NCBI GenBank assembly: GCA_002418835.1
Contig: DIEX01000009.1
Coordinates: forward strand, 45,140 to 109,139
DNA: 64,000 nt
DNA from: Spirochaetia bacterium UBA5763
Lineage (GTDB): Bacteria; Spirochaetota; UBA4802; UBA5550
Reading direction: 5' to 3'
Positions within the stretch are counted from its first letter, which is position 1; each line of letters opens with the position of its first letter. Below are positions 25,504 to 33,095 of the stretch, piece by piece. The notes beneath the pieces are model-generated. The model ran no database searches, was not told where the DNA came from, and saw nothing but the letters and a program-made list of their open reading frames with translations. The position numbers were made by a program, and so were the translations under genes.

Positions 25504-26055
25504 TTATACGCCACCTTCTTCAGAAATTTGTTTCGGCCTAATTGCTGGTAGGATCTCAATAACGCCCGAATGTTCTACACGATCTTGTATCATATTTAAA
25601 ATTTTACTTAAAAGGGTTAAGGCCTGTACTTTTGAATGAAGTGTAACACTTGTCGTGACAGTCCCTTCCGGGGTCTCTGTGTATTTAATACTTTGAATTG
25701 CCCGGCTATCGATCCTTTTCAGGTCTTTTATTTTCAAGGTATCATTTTTAATTTCAACGATGTCGTTAATATCTGAAAAAGCTAAAGCCATTATCTCATT
25801 GAGAGTCCTACCAGCTTGATTCTCCCTTTCTTTCCAAATAGTATCCAATTTTTCCTGAACAGCCCGTTTAACGTTAGCTTTAGCTAACAGACGGGCACTT
25901 GACGCCCTTGCTGTGTCATCTGATACAATTTTATAAGTGTCTTTGTAGGCCTTAGATCCATTGAGTCCATGCTGTATATATGACAAAACGAATAGCTTTT
26001 GCTTAACATTTAAAGTATCCCATGGTGATTGTTTTTTTATTGGCGCGTCTGTCAT
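25504..26055 (-). CDS. Phage terminase small subunit (TerS)
   Basis: TerS recognises the packaging site on phage DNA. The 183-residue product has the N-terminal layout of the Terminase_2 family: NVKQKLFVLSYIQHGLNGSKAYKDTY, then SARLLAKANVKRAVQEKLD, a central oligomerisation helix, and a C-terminal beta part (LHSKVQALTLLSKIL). No large subunit or structural gene accompanies it. In SaPI-type satellites an orphan TerS redirects the helper phage's packaging motor to satellite DNA, so it is a diagnostic gene here. The start overlaps the end of the zinc-finger gene (ATGA). Confidence 0.8.
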   Translation of the reverse strand: MTDAPIKKQSPWDTLNVKQKLFVLSYIQHGLNGSKAYKDTYKIVSDDTARASSARLLAKANVKRAVQEKLDTIWKERENQAGRTLNEIMALAFSDINDIVEIKNDTLKIKDLKRIDSRAIQSIKYTETPEGTVTTSVTLHSKVQALTLLSKILNMIQDRVEHSGVIEILPAIRPKQISEEGGV

Positions 26056-26288
26056 TTAAAGTACCTCTTTTTTTCTTTTTTTATCAGTTCATTTAGTTTT
26101 GCTTTAATTACAATATTCTGTACTTTATTATTATTTTTCTGGCATTCAGGGCAATACACCCATCCCCGGTAGAACAACCACCCTGCATGTTCTGGAGAGT
26201 TATGTAGCTCGTCCAGATAAATCCAATTGAAACATGTTTTACACCAAGTGACAGAACGGTTGGGATCTCTTTTGTCATCTAAAGCCAT
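26052..26288 (-). CDS. Small zinc-finger protein upstream of terS
   Basis: The 78-residue product has two CxxC pairs (WCKTCFNW and YCPECQKN) about 30 residues apart, suggesting one zinc site, then a basic helical tail (KAKLNELIKKEKKRY). Its stop overlaps the terS start by four bases, so it is translationally coupled to terS and may assist DNA recognition or packaging. Similar short zinc proteins occur near terminase genes in phages. A decent AAGGAG site precedes the ATG. Confidence 0.6.
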   Translation of the reverse strand: MALDDKRDPNRSVTWCKTCFNWIYLDELHNSPEHAGWLFYRGWVYCPECQKNNNKVQNIVIKAKLNELIKKEKKRYFK

Positions 26289-26426
26289 TTGAAACTCCTT
26301 TTATTGATTTGATTTTGGCTTTAAACGCCTTATAGTTCTCCTCTTGCTGCGCGCCCGTCAGGGCAAGCGCAAGCATGTAATATATTTAAGATATATTAAG
26401 ATCAGAACTTAAAAACGGTCTCTAAA

Positions 26427-26522
26427 CGTGCTTTTTCGCTACTCTAAACCGAATCTTTCGTGACAAATCGCTACCCTGCAATTAATGTTTCGTGTGTAAT
26501 CGCTACCTAAAGTCTATAATCT
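26427..26522. repeat. Three 32-base iterons: probable replication origin of the element
   Basis: Three consecutive units begin with CGTG at 26,427, 26,459 and 26,491, and each carries TCGCTAC nine bases later (26,436, 26,468, 26,500), so the period is exactly 32 bases. The rest of each unit is less conserved. They lie in the only sizeable noncoding gap between the replication genes and terS, next to the end of the candidate replication protein gene. An AT-rich stretch and a GC-rich hairpin (GCGCGCCC...GGGCAAGCGC) lie just upstream. Confidence 0.7.
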
Positions 26523-27647
26523 CCTCAAATTCATCTCTGCCCGTAACATTTTCAGGTTCTGCCCATGCTTTTCAATGGTTAAAAAAAGCGATGGAATATC
26601 ATTAATATCATTCAATATCAGATTGAAGATAATTATTATATAAGCATACCTAATTGAATCCCCACTATGTTTTGAAACAAAAAGAAGATTATAAATTTCC
26701 TCTCCAAAATCTATAGTTTCGGATTTCCGCCTCTGCATACCTGTAAATAATTTATCCAAAACATACTCAAAAGCTATTCGCATTTTGTCTGTATATCTTA
26801 TACTCCCAATAATTTTTTTTATCTTGTCATAAGACTCACTCTGGAAATAGCACTGCCGGAAATCATTATCAAACTTTAACTGTTCGAAAATGAACGGTTT
26901 CCAGAATTCCAGTCTTTTTGCGAGAATATCTGGCAAATTGGCTATTGATTTCCTTACACCTCCACTACCGATTTTTTTCTTTTTAGTTTTTGTTTTTTGT
27001 AATAAATAAGAATGAAGACACCCAAAAACTTCTCTATTCAATCTCAGTTCAATACTTTCTATGGATTGTAAGTTTTGAATATCACCAATGTTTTTCAAGT
27101 TGACAAGCCTTCCATCAGAAGTCCTGTAGGTGAAGTTAATCATTAAAAACGGTTTCTCCTGAACAATAATGCTGTCTTTTTTATCTATATAAAATAACAC
27201 TCTAATAAAATAGTCTCTGTATTTAATCAAGTCTCTACGCTCAGAAGGTGACAGACCTCCTGTAAATTTCCGCCAACTGGTGCATATTATTAAACTCTCT
27301 TCACTTAAAGAGTATGCACCATCATGAATTATCGCTTCTGCACGGCTCAAAACTTTCCCGTAGATATGTGCCTTTTCGCCAAGCTGTTTAGTCTTTTCAG
27401 GAAATTCAATTTCCGTGATATTCTCCAACTTCAACTTGCCTGCATCAAAAAGTTTTATTACACGGTTTGAGTAATAACGTTCAGTCTGCATAAGAAGCCC
27501 TGGCCTTTCTTTAATTTCAATTTCTCTACTTGACAAAACTTTTTTTTTAGGATTTAGTTTTCGTAATGAGTTTAAAGGAATATTTTCAAATAATTCTTTT
27601 TGTGACATGTTTTTAATCTGTTCACCAAAAATATTTTCTAATCTCAT
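26514..27647 (-). CDS. Candidate replication protein of the element (unknown family)
   Basis: The 377-residue product is basic and mostly helical, with a KTKTKKKKIGSGGVRKS linker near residue 230. I recognise no named domain. Two things suggest a replication role: the ATG overlaps the primase-helicase stop (ATGA), and its 3' end reaches into the iteron array. A replication initiator that binds these iterons would be the simplest reading. An accessory helicase loader is an alternative. Confidence 0.5.
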   Translation of the reverse strand: MRLENIFGEQIKNMSQKELFENIPLNSLRKLNPKKKVLSSREIEIKERPGLLMQTERYYSNRVIKLFDAGKLKLENITEIEFPEKTKQLGEKAHIYGKVLSRAEAIIHDGAYSLSEESLIICTSWRKFTGGLSPSERRDLIKYRDYFIRVLFYIDKKDSIIVQEKPFLMINFTYRTSDGRLVNLKNIGDIQNLQSIESIELRLNREVFGCLHSYLLQKTKTKKKKIGSGGVRKSIANLPDILAKRLEFWKPFIFEQLKFDNDFRQCYFQSESYDKIKKIIGSIRYTDKMRIAFEYVLDKLFTGMQRRKSETIDFGEEIYNLLFVSKHSGDSIRYAYIIIIFNLILNDINDIPSLFLTIEKHGQNLKMLRAEMNLRRL

Positions 27648-29455
27648 ATTAACTTAGCCTCCCAAGGTTGTGATTTTTTATTATTTTTTCTAACTTGATT
27701 TTTTTTCGATGGTTGATTTTGAATCAAGCTTTTTGATGTTTCATTTGGATCAATGAGTGGTTGAAAAGAAAAATCTGAATTAATACATGTGTGAAACTCT
27801 CCCTGTTGCCCAGGTTTAATTTTATTTTTATCGATTGAAATAAACCTCTGAGGGTTCGTTTTATCAATCACATAACGTTTTTTCCCTGTCTGAGGATTAA
27901 CAGTTTCAACAAAATTTGGTCGGATATTCAAGATTATATCTGCTACGTTTTCTATTTCAGAACTTTCTCTGAACCGGTTTTCCGAGTCCCTGTCTCTATT
28001 CATCTGAGATAGAAGAAAAAATATACAGCCTCCATTTGATGCGAGTTTTTTTTGTGCTGTTTTATACTGTTTCACTACTTCATTTAAGTCTGTCCTATCT
28101 CCAGAAGGTTTAACATATTGAAGATAATCTATTATAATTATTATCCGTGTAGTGCCGGTTGATTTTTTTACTCTTTCTGCAATCTCAATTAACTGTTCTG
28201 ATATTGAAATTTTCTTTTTATCTATTATTATTTCAGCAGAAGGAGGATCACTCTCCGTTATGATTATTCGTTTTAATATATTATCAATATCCGTAGTATC
28301 GAACTCAGTATCGTCTAAAATATTTTTCCCGATTCCTTGGGAAATAAATCTCTTGCTTGAAATAATATCAGGATCATCAAGACTATAAAATATGCAGCAA
28401 AAATCAGGGTTATGTTTCATGATCTCAAATACATAATGAGTAACGAAACTTGTTTTACCGCTACTCTTTTCACCTGCTGAAACAATAAGAGCGTCTCTTG
28501 TTATTTGTATATCAGCTCTATTAAGAAGTAAGAAAACAAGCCCGACTGAATAAGTTCGTACCCTAAAGTTTTTAATCCTATCGAGTTCATCAAAAACATT
28601 TTGAATTTCAATTTCTGGCATGGATTCGAATATTTGAAAAACTGGTCGTTCGTATGTCGTAACCCATCCATTTTGTTTTGCAATATGAAAAATAGTTGCG
28701 ATTGTAATGTCTGAAGGCTTGAAAGTTTTCCATTTCTTTTCTGAGTCAACCGGATCAAATTTATCAGACTTCATAGACCATTCAGTCCAGATACCTTTAG
28801 CCTGAACCGATCTTGTGTTTTTTAATGCCATACCGACATTAACCCACGTTTCTCTGTCATCTGAGGATATATAAGAGAGTGCGGATCTGAGTTCTCTTAC
28901 TTCAGATTCCGGTAAGAACTCTCCGTCCGGTGTTTCAGTGTATTCGTTTTTCTTTTTATAATTTTCTATCCAGTCTGGAAGGTCAGACATATACTGCTTA
29001 ATATCATCAATATCTTCGACATCAAGTGGGAAATATTTTTTGTAATCTGCTGTGATTACATAAGATCCGTTTCCTCTGAGGTCAACTGGAAGAGATTTAT
29101 CAAAAAAGTGAGTATGTGCGCTTAATATTGTAGTATCAATCTTATAATAAAGATGCCTACCGCCATTCATTGTCTCTACTTCGTATGTCGGAGGAAGTTC
29201 GCCAAATTGCCTGATTTCTTCTTTTAGCTCATCAACCGATCTACCGTCTTTTGTGTCAATATCAACAACAACTATTCCATTGCCATCACCGCAAGGCAGA
29301 CCGATTAACATATCAGGTTTATAAAATTGTTTATAAAGAATTTCTTTGTTATTGTGTGCGTTTTTAAAACCTTGTGGAGTGCATGGACTTTTATCACTAT
29401 TACACGGAAATATTTTAAAGCCTTGATCTATGTACTTATCAATGTACTCTTTCAA
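27644..29455 (-). CDS. Primase-polymerase fused to a RecA/DnaB-like helicase
   Basis: The 603-residue product joins an N-terminal prim-pol domain (VVDIDTKDG with Asp65/Asp67, GGRHLYYKI with His101, VDLRGNGSYVIT) to a PriCT-2-like segment (about 186-260) and a RecA-fold ATPase with Walker A SAGEKSSGKTSF (about 326-337) and Walker B IIIIIDYLQY (about 438-447). Such fusions start and unwind DNA for autonomous replication of phage satellites and plasmids. The start is TTG, overlapping the upstream stop (TTGA) behind a good AGAGGTG site, so translation depends on the small gene before it. Confidence 0.85.
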   Translation of the reverse strand: MKEYIDKYIDQGFKIFPCNSDKSPCTPQGFKNAHNNKEILYKQFYKPDMLIGLPCGDGNGIVVVDIDTKDGRSVDELKEEIRQFGELPPTYEVETMNGGRHLYYKIDTTILSAHTHFFDKSLPVDLRGNGSYVITADYKKYFPLDVEDIDDIKQYMSDLPDWIENYKKKNEYTETPDGEFLPESEVRELRSALSYISSDDRETWVNVGMALKNTRSVQAKGIWTEWSMKSDKFDPVDSEKKWKTFKPSDITIATIFHIAKQNGWVTTYERPVFQIFESMPEIEIQNVFDELDRIKNFRVRTYSVGLVFLLLNRADIQITRDALIVSAGEKSSGKTSFVTHYVFEIMKHNPDFCCIFYSLDDPDIISSKRFISQGIGKNILDDTEFDTTDIDNILKRIIITESDPPSAEIIIDKKKISISEQLIEIAERVKKSTGTTRIIIIIDYLQYVKPSGDRTDLNEVVKQYKTAQKKLASNGGCIFFLLSQMNRDRDSENRFRESSEIENVADIILNIRPNFVETVNPQTGKKRYVIDKTNPQRFISIDKNKIKPGQQGEFHTCINSDFSFQPLIDPNETSKSLIQNQPSKKNQVRKNNKKSQPWEAKLI

Positions 29456-29619
29456 ACTTTCACCTCTTGGACATCGGAGGTGAGGAAAGATTCCTCTTTT
29501 ATTAGTACATACCGTGATAGCTTTTTATCTCTTATATGAATTGAGACTGTTATGATTCCATGCGATAAACCAGCCGCTTCACTTTCAATTTTATTAATAA
29601 TTGAAGTCGGGAGTTTCAT
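29452..29619 (-). CDS. 55-residue protein between alpA and the primase gene
   Basis: A short gene (MKLPTSIINKIESEAAGLSH..., ending SDVQEVKV) starts inside the stop of the alpA-like gene (ATGA) and its own stop overlaps the primase start (TTGA). The double coupling makes it very likely to be real despite its size. It looks like one helix followed by a beta hairpin (GIITVSIHIRDKKLSRYVLI). No family is recognised; a small DNA-binding or single-strand-binding accessory is possible. Confidence 0.65.
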   Translation of the reverse strand: MKLPTSIINKIESEAAGLSHGIITVSIHIRDKKLSRYVLIKEESFLTSDVQEVKV

Positions 29620-29813
29620 ATCGAACCCTCTCTATTCACCGCGCATGACTCGATAAATGTAGTTATATCAGAATCATCGAATAAAATTCGATCTCCGATA
29701 CGGTGGTGTTTAAGCAATCCGGATTTGACTAGTCGTCTTAGCGTTGGTTGGGAAATTGAAAGAATTGATGAAGCGGTTTTAACGTCAACAAGGCGTTTAA
29801 TTAATTCAGACAT
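29616..29813 (-). CDS. AlpA/excisionase-like MerR-type HTH regulator
   Basis: The 65-residue product is a winged helix of the AlpA/DNA-binding excisionase type: LVDVKTASSILSISQPTLRRLVKSGLLKHHRIGDRILFDDSDITTFIE. Proteins of this type bend DNA at att sites or activate the element's excision and replication genes. In Gram-negative PICIs an alpA gene next to int is the master activator. A strong promoter and an AGAGGTG site precede it, and it heads the coupled alpA-55-residue-primase-replication operon. Confidence 0.85.
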   Translation of the reverse strand: MSELIKRLVDVKTASSILSISQPTLRRLVKSGLLKHHRIGDRILFDDSDITTFIESCAVNREGSI

Positions 29814-29880
29814 AAGTCACCTCTCATTTAGGCCGGGTGACTCATTAATTGTCTTGTTGCCTTTTAATAATTTTTAGTTA

Positions 29881-29908
29881 TCTATAGTGGTTTTGTTTTA
29901 TTTGTCAA
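29881..29908 (-). promoter_or_regulatory. Strong sigma-70 promoter of the alpA-primase operon
   Basis: On the minus strand a perfect TTGACA, a 16-base spacer and TATAGA lie about 70 bases before the alpA-like start codon. The integrase gene lies just upstream, so this promoter separates int from the replication operon. Confidence 0.7.
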
Positions 29909-29926
29909 GTATTTTTAGAGACATAA

Positions 29927-31237
29927 TCATTGAATGTGATTAACATCTTTTTTTATTAAAATTTCATCCCATAAATTATTGCTAGCAATTAAAAGATTAT
30001 TAAACTCTTCCTCGGTTTTATGATCTGCATAATGAGAAAAAATTTCTGATGTTTTATGACCTGTTACTCTCATTGCAGTTTGCTGATCTATCTGCGAAGA
30101 TAATGCTTTTGTGAAATTATGGCGAAGTGAGTGAAAAACCAGATGCCTTTTCTTTCTTGTCTGCTCGTCAATACCTATCTGATTAAGGGCGAAGTTAAAC
30201 CTATCGCTCAATGCCTTTCTGTCAATAGGCGTGTTTTTTACCGGACTAAAGAAAATAAAAGCATTATCACCATTTTCCCAGGGATTAGAAGTACCAAGTT
30301 TCCTTAAAGCATCCCTTAACCAGGGCAACAGTGGAGTTTCTCTTTCTTCACCGTTTTTAGGAGATTTCAGGCCATCTATACGCGCCCAGGAATGCCTTAC
30401 ATAAAGGCGGTCATCACCAATATCTTTGAGCTGAAGAGCTGTTACCTCCCCAAGACGTAACCCACAGGTAAGTGCGACCAAAAAGGCTAATCTGCCATGT
30501 TCATCGCGCCATTTTAGGTCTGTCAGAGCGTTTATCTCGGAAGTAGTCAAAATGTCCCTTTTTTCTCCTTTGCCGCTAAATCGTTTTATTCCTGCGGCGG
30601 GATTTTGTGGAATAAGACCTTCTCGGAATGCCCATGCCATTGGCGCGGCAATTACATTCAATGTCTGATTTAACGTGGACACGGCAAAACCATTATCCTT
30701 CATAAGCATTAGATGATTTTTTAAAGCATCTCTTTTTATTTCACTAACAGTTAAATCTTTAAAAACCTCATGCCAGTGACGATTGAATAGATCTATCATA
30801 TCTTTACTATGTCTTTTGCTGATTTTATGATTATAGGCGATTTTTTCATGGATAAATGGAGAATCCCATGACCATAAACGGATGATGAAATCAGAAAACA
30901 GTTCAGCTTCTGTACTTGATGATTTTACAAAGGTGCCGGTAATCAGATGCCGTTTAGTAAGTTCTTTTACTATTTTTTCAGCTTCAGCGGGGGTAATTTC
31001 AGCAGTTTTAATAGAATTCAGAATTTTTTTACCGGTGATAACTTCCTGAATTTTTCTTTTCCCTGTGGGAGTAAAAGCAGGCATTCCATTTTTAAGCCAG
31101 TCAGAAACTACCAGAAGAGCATCTTCTTTGTTCTGTTCTCCTGTTGATCTTGCACTGAGCTTCATACCTGTTTCAGGATCAATCAGTTCAGCATAATAGA
31201 TTCCGTTTCTTTTGTGAAGGTAGTATTTACGGCGCAT
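29927..31237 (-). CDS. Tyrosine recombinase/integrase of the element
   Basis: The 436-residue product has an N-terminal arm-binding region, a SAM-like core-binding domain (DMIDLFNRHWHEVFKDLTVSE) and a catalytic domain with the R-H-R-H-Y set: Arg261 in TCGLRLGEVT, His369 and Arg372 in HSLRHNF, His394 in VTGHKTSE, Tyr403 in SHYADH. I choose the ATG of MRRKYYLHKRNG because AGGAGG precedes it; an ATG 14 codons upstream has no such site. It lies 127 bases from the intact tRNA-Leu, whose 3' part is duplicated at the other end of the element. Confidence 0.95.
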   Translation of the reverse strand: MRRKYYLHKRNGIYYAELIDPETGMKLSARSTGEQNKEDALLVVSDWLKNGMPAFTPTGKRKIQEVITGKKILNSIKTAEITPAEAEKIVKELTKRHLITGTFVKSSSTEAELFSDFIIRLWSWDSPFIHEKIAYNHKISKRHSKDMIDLFNRHWHEVFKDLTVSEIKRDALKNHLMLMKDNGFAVSTLNQTLNVIAAPMAWAFREGLIPQNPAAGIKRFSGKGEKRDILTTSEINALTDLKWRDEHGRLAFLVALTCGLRLGEVTALQLKDIGDDRLYVRHSWARIDGLKSPKNGEERETPLLPWLRDALRKLGTSNPWENGDNAFIFFSPVKNTPIDRKALSDRFNFALNQIGIDEQTRKKRHLVFHSLRHNFTKALSSQIDQQTAMRVTGHKTSEIFSHYADHKTEEEFNNLLIASNNLWDEILIKKDVNHIQ

Positions 31238-31330
31238 TTTTCCTCCTGTGAAAACAGCTTTCTCATGCTGTTTTCTCATTTTTAGTTTTGGAAAAGCGCC
31301 TATTCTTTAGGTGGCTTTAAGATGTTATAT

Positions 31331-31357
31331 AAAATGTCTGATTAAATCAGGCATTTT
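31331..31357 (-). terminator. Element-supplied terminator for tRNA-Leu
   Basis: On the minus strand, AAAATGcCTGATT pairs with AATCAGaCATTTT around a short loop, a few bases after the tRNA 3' end. Because it lies inside the right attachment boundary, it belongs to the element and replaces the original chromosomal terminator, now 11.4 kb away. Confidence 0.6.
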
Positions 31358-31361
31358 ATCT

Positions 31362-31416
31362 TTGCCGAAGGAGGGAATCGAACCCTCATGAGGTTGCCCT
31401 CGCCGGATTTTGAGTC
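31362..31416 (-). repeat. Right attachment site within the intact tRNA-Leu
   Basis: The 55-base sequence equals the left copy. It covers the 3' acceptor strand, T arm, variable arm and 3' side of the anticodon stem-loop of the tRNA gene. Integration has kept the tRNA whole because the element carries this 3' part. Confidence 0.95.
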
Positions 31417-31446
31417 CGGTGCGTCTACCAGTTTCACCACTTCGGC
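31364..31446 (-). tRNA. tRNA-Leu (anticodon CAA)
   Basis: The 83-base gene has acceptor arms GCCGAAG / CTTCGGC, an anticodon stem CCGGA / TCCGG with loop CTCAAAA (anticodon CAA, reading TTG codons), a long class II variable arm (GAGGGCAACCTC) and the T loop GGTTCGATTCC. The terminal CCA is not encoded. The 3' part up to the anticodon loop is also the attachment repeat. Confidence 0.97.
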
Positions 31447-31492
31447 TTTTATGATGTATTAATTGTTTTCCGGAGGAAAGCTTACGAAGGCC

Positions 31493-31909
31493 TCATTCAG
31501 GTTGCGGAAGTTCATCAACCTCTATGTATTTCCCTTTTGCCCTGGCAACAATTTTACCCATTTCATTTTCAATCTCGGCCCTGTTTTCAATGACCCTTTT
31601 GCTTTTCTTTACAAACCAGCCCCTTATATAAAGGTTTTCACTAATGAAAGCCGGTTGCAGATACCGGATTGTTAATTCGCTGGTGATTGCCATTATTTCC
31701 AGATACTTGTTAACTGTTATCATTGTTTCATCAAGCAGGGTGGCAACTATTCCGGAATGTATAATGTTTGGAACACCTTCCAGAAGTTCATGTGCAGCGA
31801 ATTCGCCATAGGCGGTTTTTGTGTCATCATCGAACTGGAGCTTCAGTTTTAAGCCTACTTCATTCTCCTGTCCGCAGCCGAAACATATATTATCTTCATA
31901 CTCTAACAT
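31493..31909 (-). CDS. PaaI-like hotdog-fold thioesterase
   Basis: The 138-residue product is a single hotdog domain with CFGCGQENEVGLKLK at the N-terminus and the active-site helix IIHSGIVATLLDETM. The CFGCG..N..GL start is typical of the small thioesterases that hydrolyse acyl-CoA. I start at ATG; an in-frame GTG lies two codons earlier and neither has a clear ribosome site. The substrate is unknown. Confidence 0.8.
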   Translation of the reverse strand: MLEYEDNICFGCGQENEVGLKLKLQFDDDTKTAYGEFAAHELLEGVPNIIHSGIVATLLDETMITVNKYLEIMAITSELTIRYLQPAFISENLYIRGWFVKKSKRVIENRAEIENEMGKIVARAKGKYIEVDELPQPE

Positions 31910-31941
31910 GGGCACTTATTTTGAATAAGTGCTGTCTTTTG

Positions 31942-32238
31942 TCAAGAACTTTTTGATTTTGGAGTATCAAGCTTCTTCAGAACCATGTCAATTTCATCCT
32001 GGTCAAGCCATTCATCAATACCGATGTCGTCAGAATCTGTCATCATCATGTACATTTCCAGGGCCATAATCAGGTCTTCTTTTGAAAGAACACCCATTGT
32101 TACAAGGATTTCACCGAGGAGCCGTTCTTTATTGTCTTTTTGAAGTTCAAGGGCCTCTTTGAGCTGAGCTTCATTAATTATCCCGTTTTCGATGAAGAAT
32201 TTACCGATTTTGTATTCTTCTTCTTTTGAATTATTCAT
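31942..32238 (-). CDS. Small protein with a GspE/MshE N-terminal-like domain
   Basis: The 98-residue product contains one repeat-like domain: IGKFFIENGIINEAQLKEALELQKDNKERLLGEILVTMGVLSKEDLIMALEMY. This matches the N-terminal domain of type II secretion ATPases (MshEN), which binds c-di-GMP in some proteins. An HD-GYP protein and other signalling genes are in the window but not near. An acidic tail (DDIGIDEWLDQDEIDM) follows. I start at the ATG with GGAG eight bases upstream; the longer upstream frame is rejected. Confidence 0.65.
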   Translation of the reverse strand: MNNSKEEEYKIGKFFIENGIINEAQLKEALELQKDNKERLLGEILVTMGVLSKEDLIMALEMYMMMTDSDDIGIDEWLDQDEIDMVLKKLDTPKSKSS

Positions 32239-32465
32239 GATGTTAACTCCACACTTTAATATGAATTTATAAAAGATCAATGTCAAGGCCAAAATTTTTT
32301 TCATATTCAGATTGAAATCTGAAAAAATAAAAGCCTGTCTTTTGCGATATATTTAACTTAATGTCGGTTATTTATCGCGTTAGTTGTATAGATATGTTAA
32401 GATTTTTCTGTAATTGTGCGATATGAAAAGAAGGGGGGTTAATCCAAATTTAATATATAAAATTC

Positions 32466-33095
32466 ATGGATGGTGCTGCTTTGAGAGGATTAATAATCGG
32501 GTCATCTTTATTTGTAATAGTTATAATTTCTGTTGTTCATATATCGGGTAAAACGCCTTCAAAAAGGAACGCCTATACAGGGGTAAAAGTCTGCGGTGAG
32601 TGCCATGGGGAGGATGCCATAGGTAACCAGAATAAAATCTGGGCAGGGTCACCGCACGCCAGAGCATATCTCACTCTAAAAGGGGAGAAGGCAAAAGAGA
32701 TCGCGGAATCAGCAGGTGTTAACAACCCGGCAGAAGATAAGGCGTGTCTTAAATGTCATACAACAGGGGGTGGGGAATATCCTTCTGTGTCTAAAGAGGG
32801 TGTGGGTTGTGAAGTCTGTCATGGCCCTGGTGAAAAATATCATACAGCAAGCGGCCATGTGGATTACGCCAGCAGAGAGAACGGTTACAGAAAAGCGGTA
32901 AAACTCGGGATGTATCCCATACTTGGTATTACTGCCCTTAAATACAGGGAAAAGCTCTGTCTCTCCTGCCACACTGTAAAAAGGCCCTGCTATGATAAAT
33001 ACACAAGGGAGCCTTATAAATATAAGATACCGATTCAGACTGTGGATTCATTAATGAAGGGGGATGTTGATTTCAGCCACCCGCTCCGCAGGTAG
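32466..33095 (+). CDS. Membrane-anchored tetraheme cytochrome c (c554-like)
   Basis: The 209-residue product has an N-terminal membrane anchor (about 8-26) and four CxxCH heme-binding motifs: CGECH (43-47), CLKCH (94-98), CEVCH (115-119) and CLSCH (165-169). WAGSPHARAYLTL and additional histidines (about 63, 130) are likely distal ligands. The pattern resembles cytochrome c-554 family electron carriers in the periplasm. No partner oxidoreductase is adjacent, so the redox pathway is unknown. The 3' end overlaps the convergent gene by 23 bases. Confidence 0.85.
   Translation: MDGAALRGLIIGSSLFVIVIISVVHISGKTPSKRNAYTGVKVCGECHGEDAIGNQNKIWAGSPHARAYLTLKGEKAKEIAESAGVNNPAEDKACLKCHTTGGGEYPSVSKEGVGCEVCHGPGEKYHTASGHVDYASRENGYRKAVKLGMYPILGITALKYREKLCLSCHTVKRPCYDKYTREPYKYKIPIQTVDSLMKGDVDFSHPLRR

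Larger units (their letters stand above)
20022..31416. mobile_element. Integrated satellite-like element (PICI-like) at tRNA-Leu(CAA)
   Basis: The 11.4 kb element is bounded by a 55-base direct repeat of the 3' part of a tRNA-Leu gene. The intact tRNA lies at the integrase end and the fragment at the far end. In order from the tRNA it holds a tyrosine integrase, an AlpA-like regulator, a short protein, a primase-polymerase/helicase, a candidate replication protein, three 32-base iterons, a zinc-finger protein, a small terminase, an HTH repressor divergent from two exported proteins, an Mrr nuclease and a two-gene cysteine-peptidase-like module. I see no large terminase, portal, capsid, tail, lysis or conjugation gene. 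The int-alpA-primase-ori-terS order is that described for Gram-negative phage-inducible chromosomal islands. Codon use and base composition are more AT-rich than the flanks. Confidence 0.85.

Noticed and set aside
25504..29813. A complete or decayed prophage.
   Set aside because: Only a small terminase is phage-like. No large terminase, portal, capsid, tail or lysis fragments are visible, which fits a satellite better.
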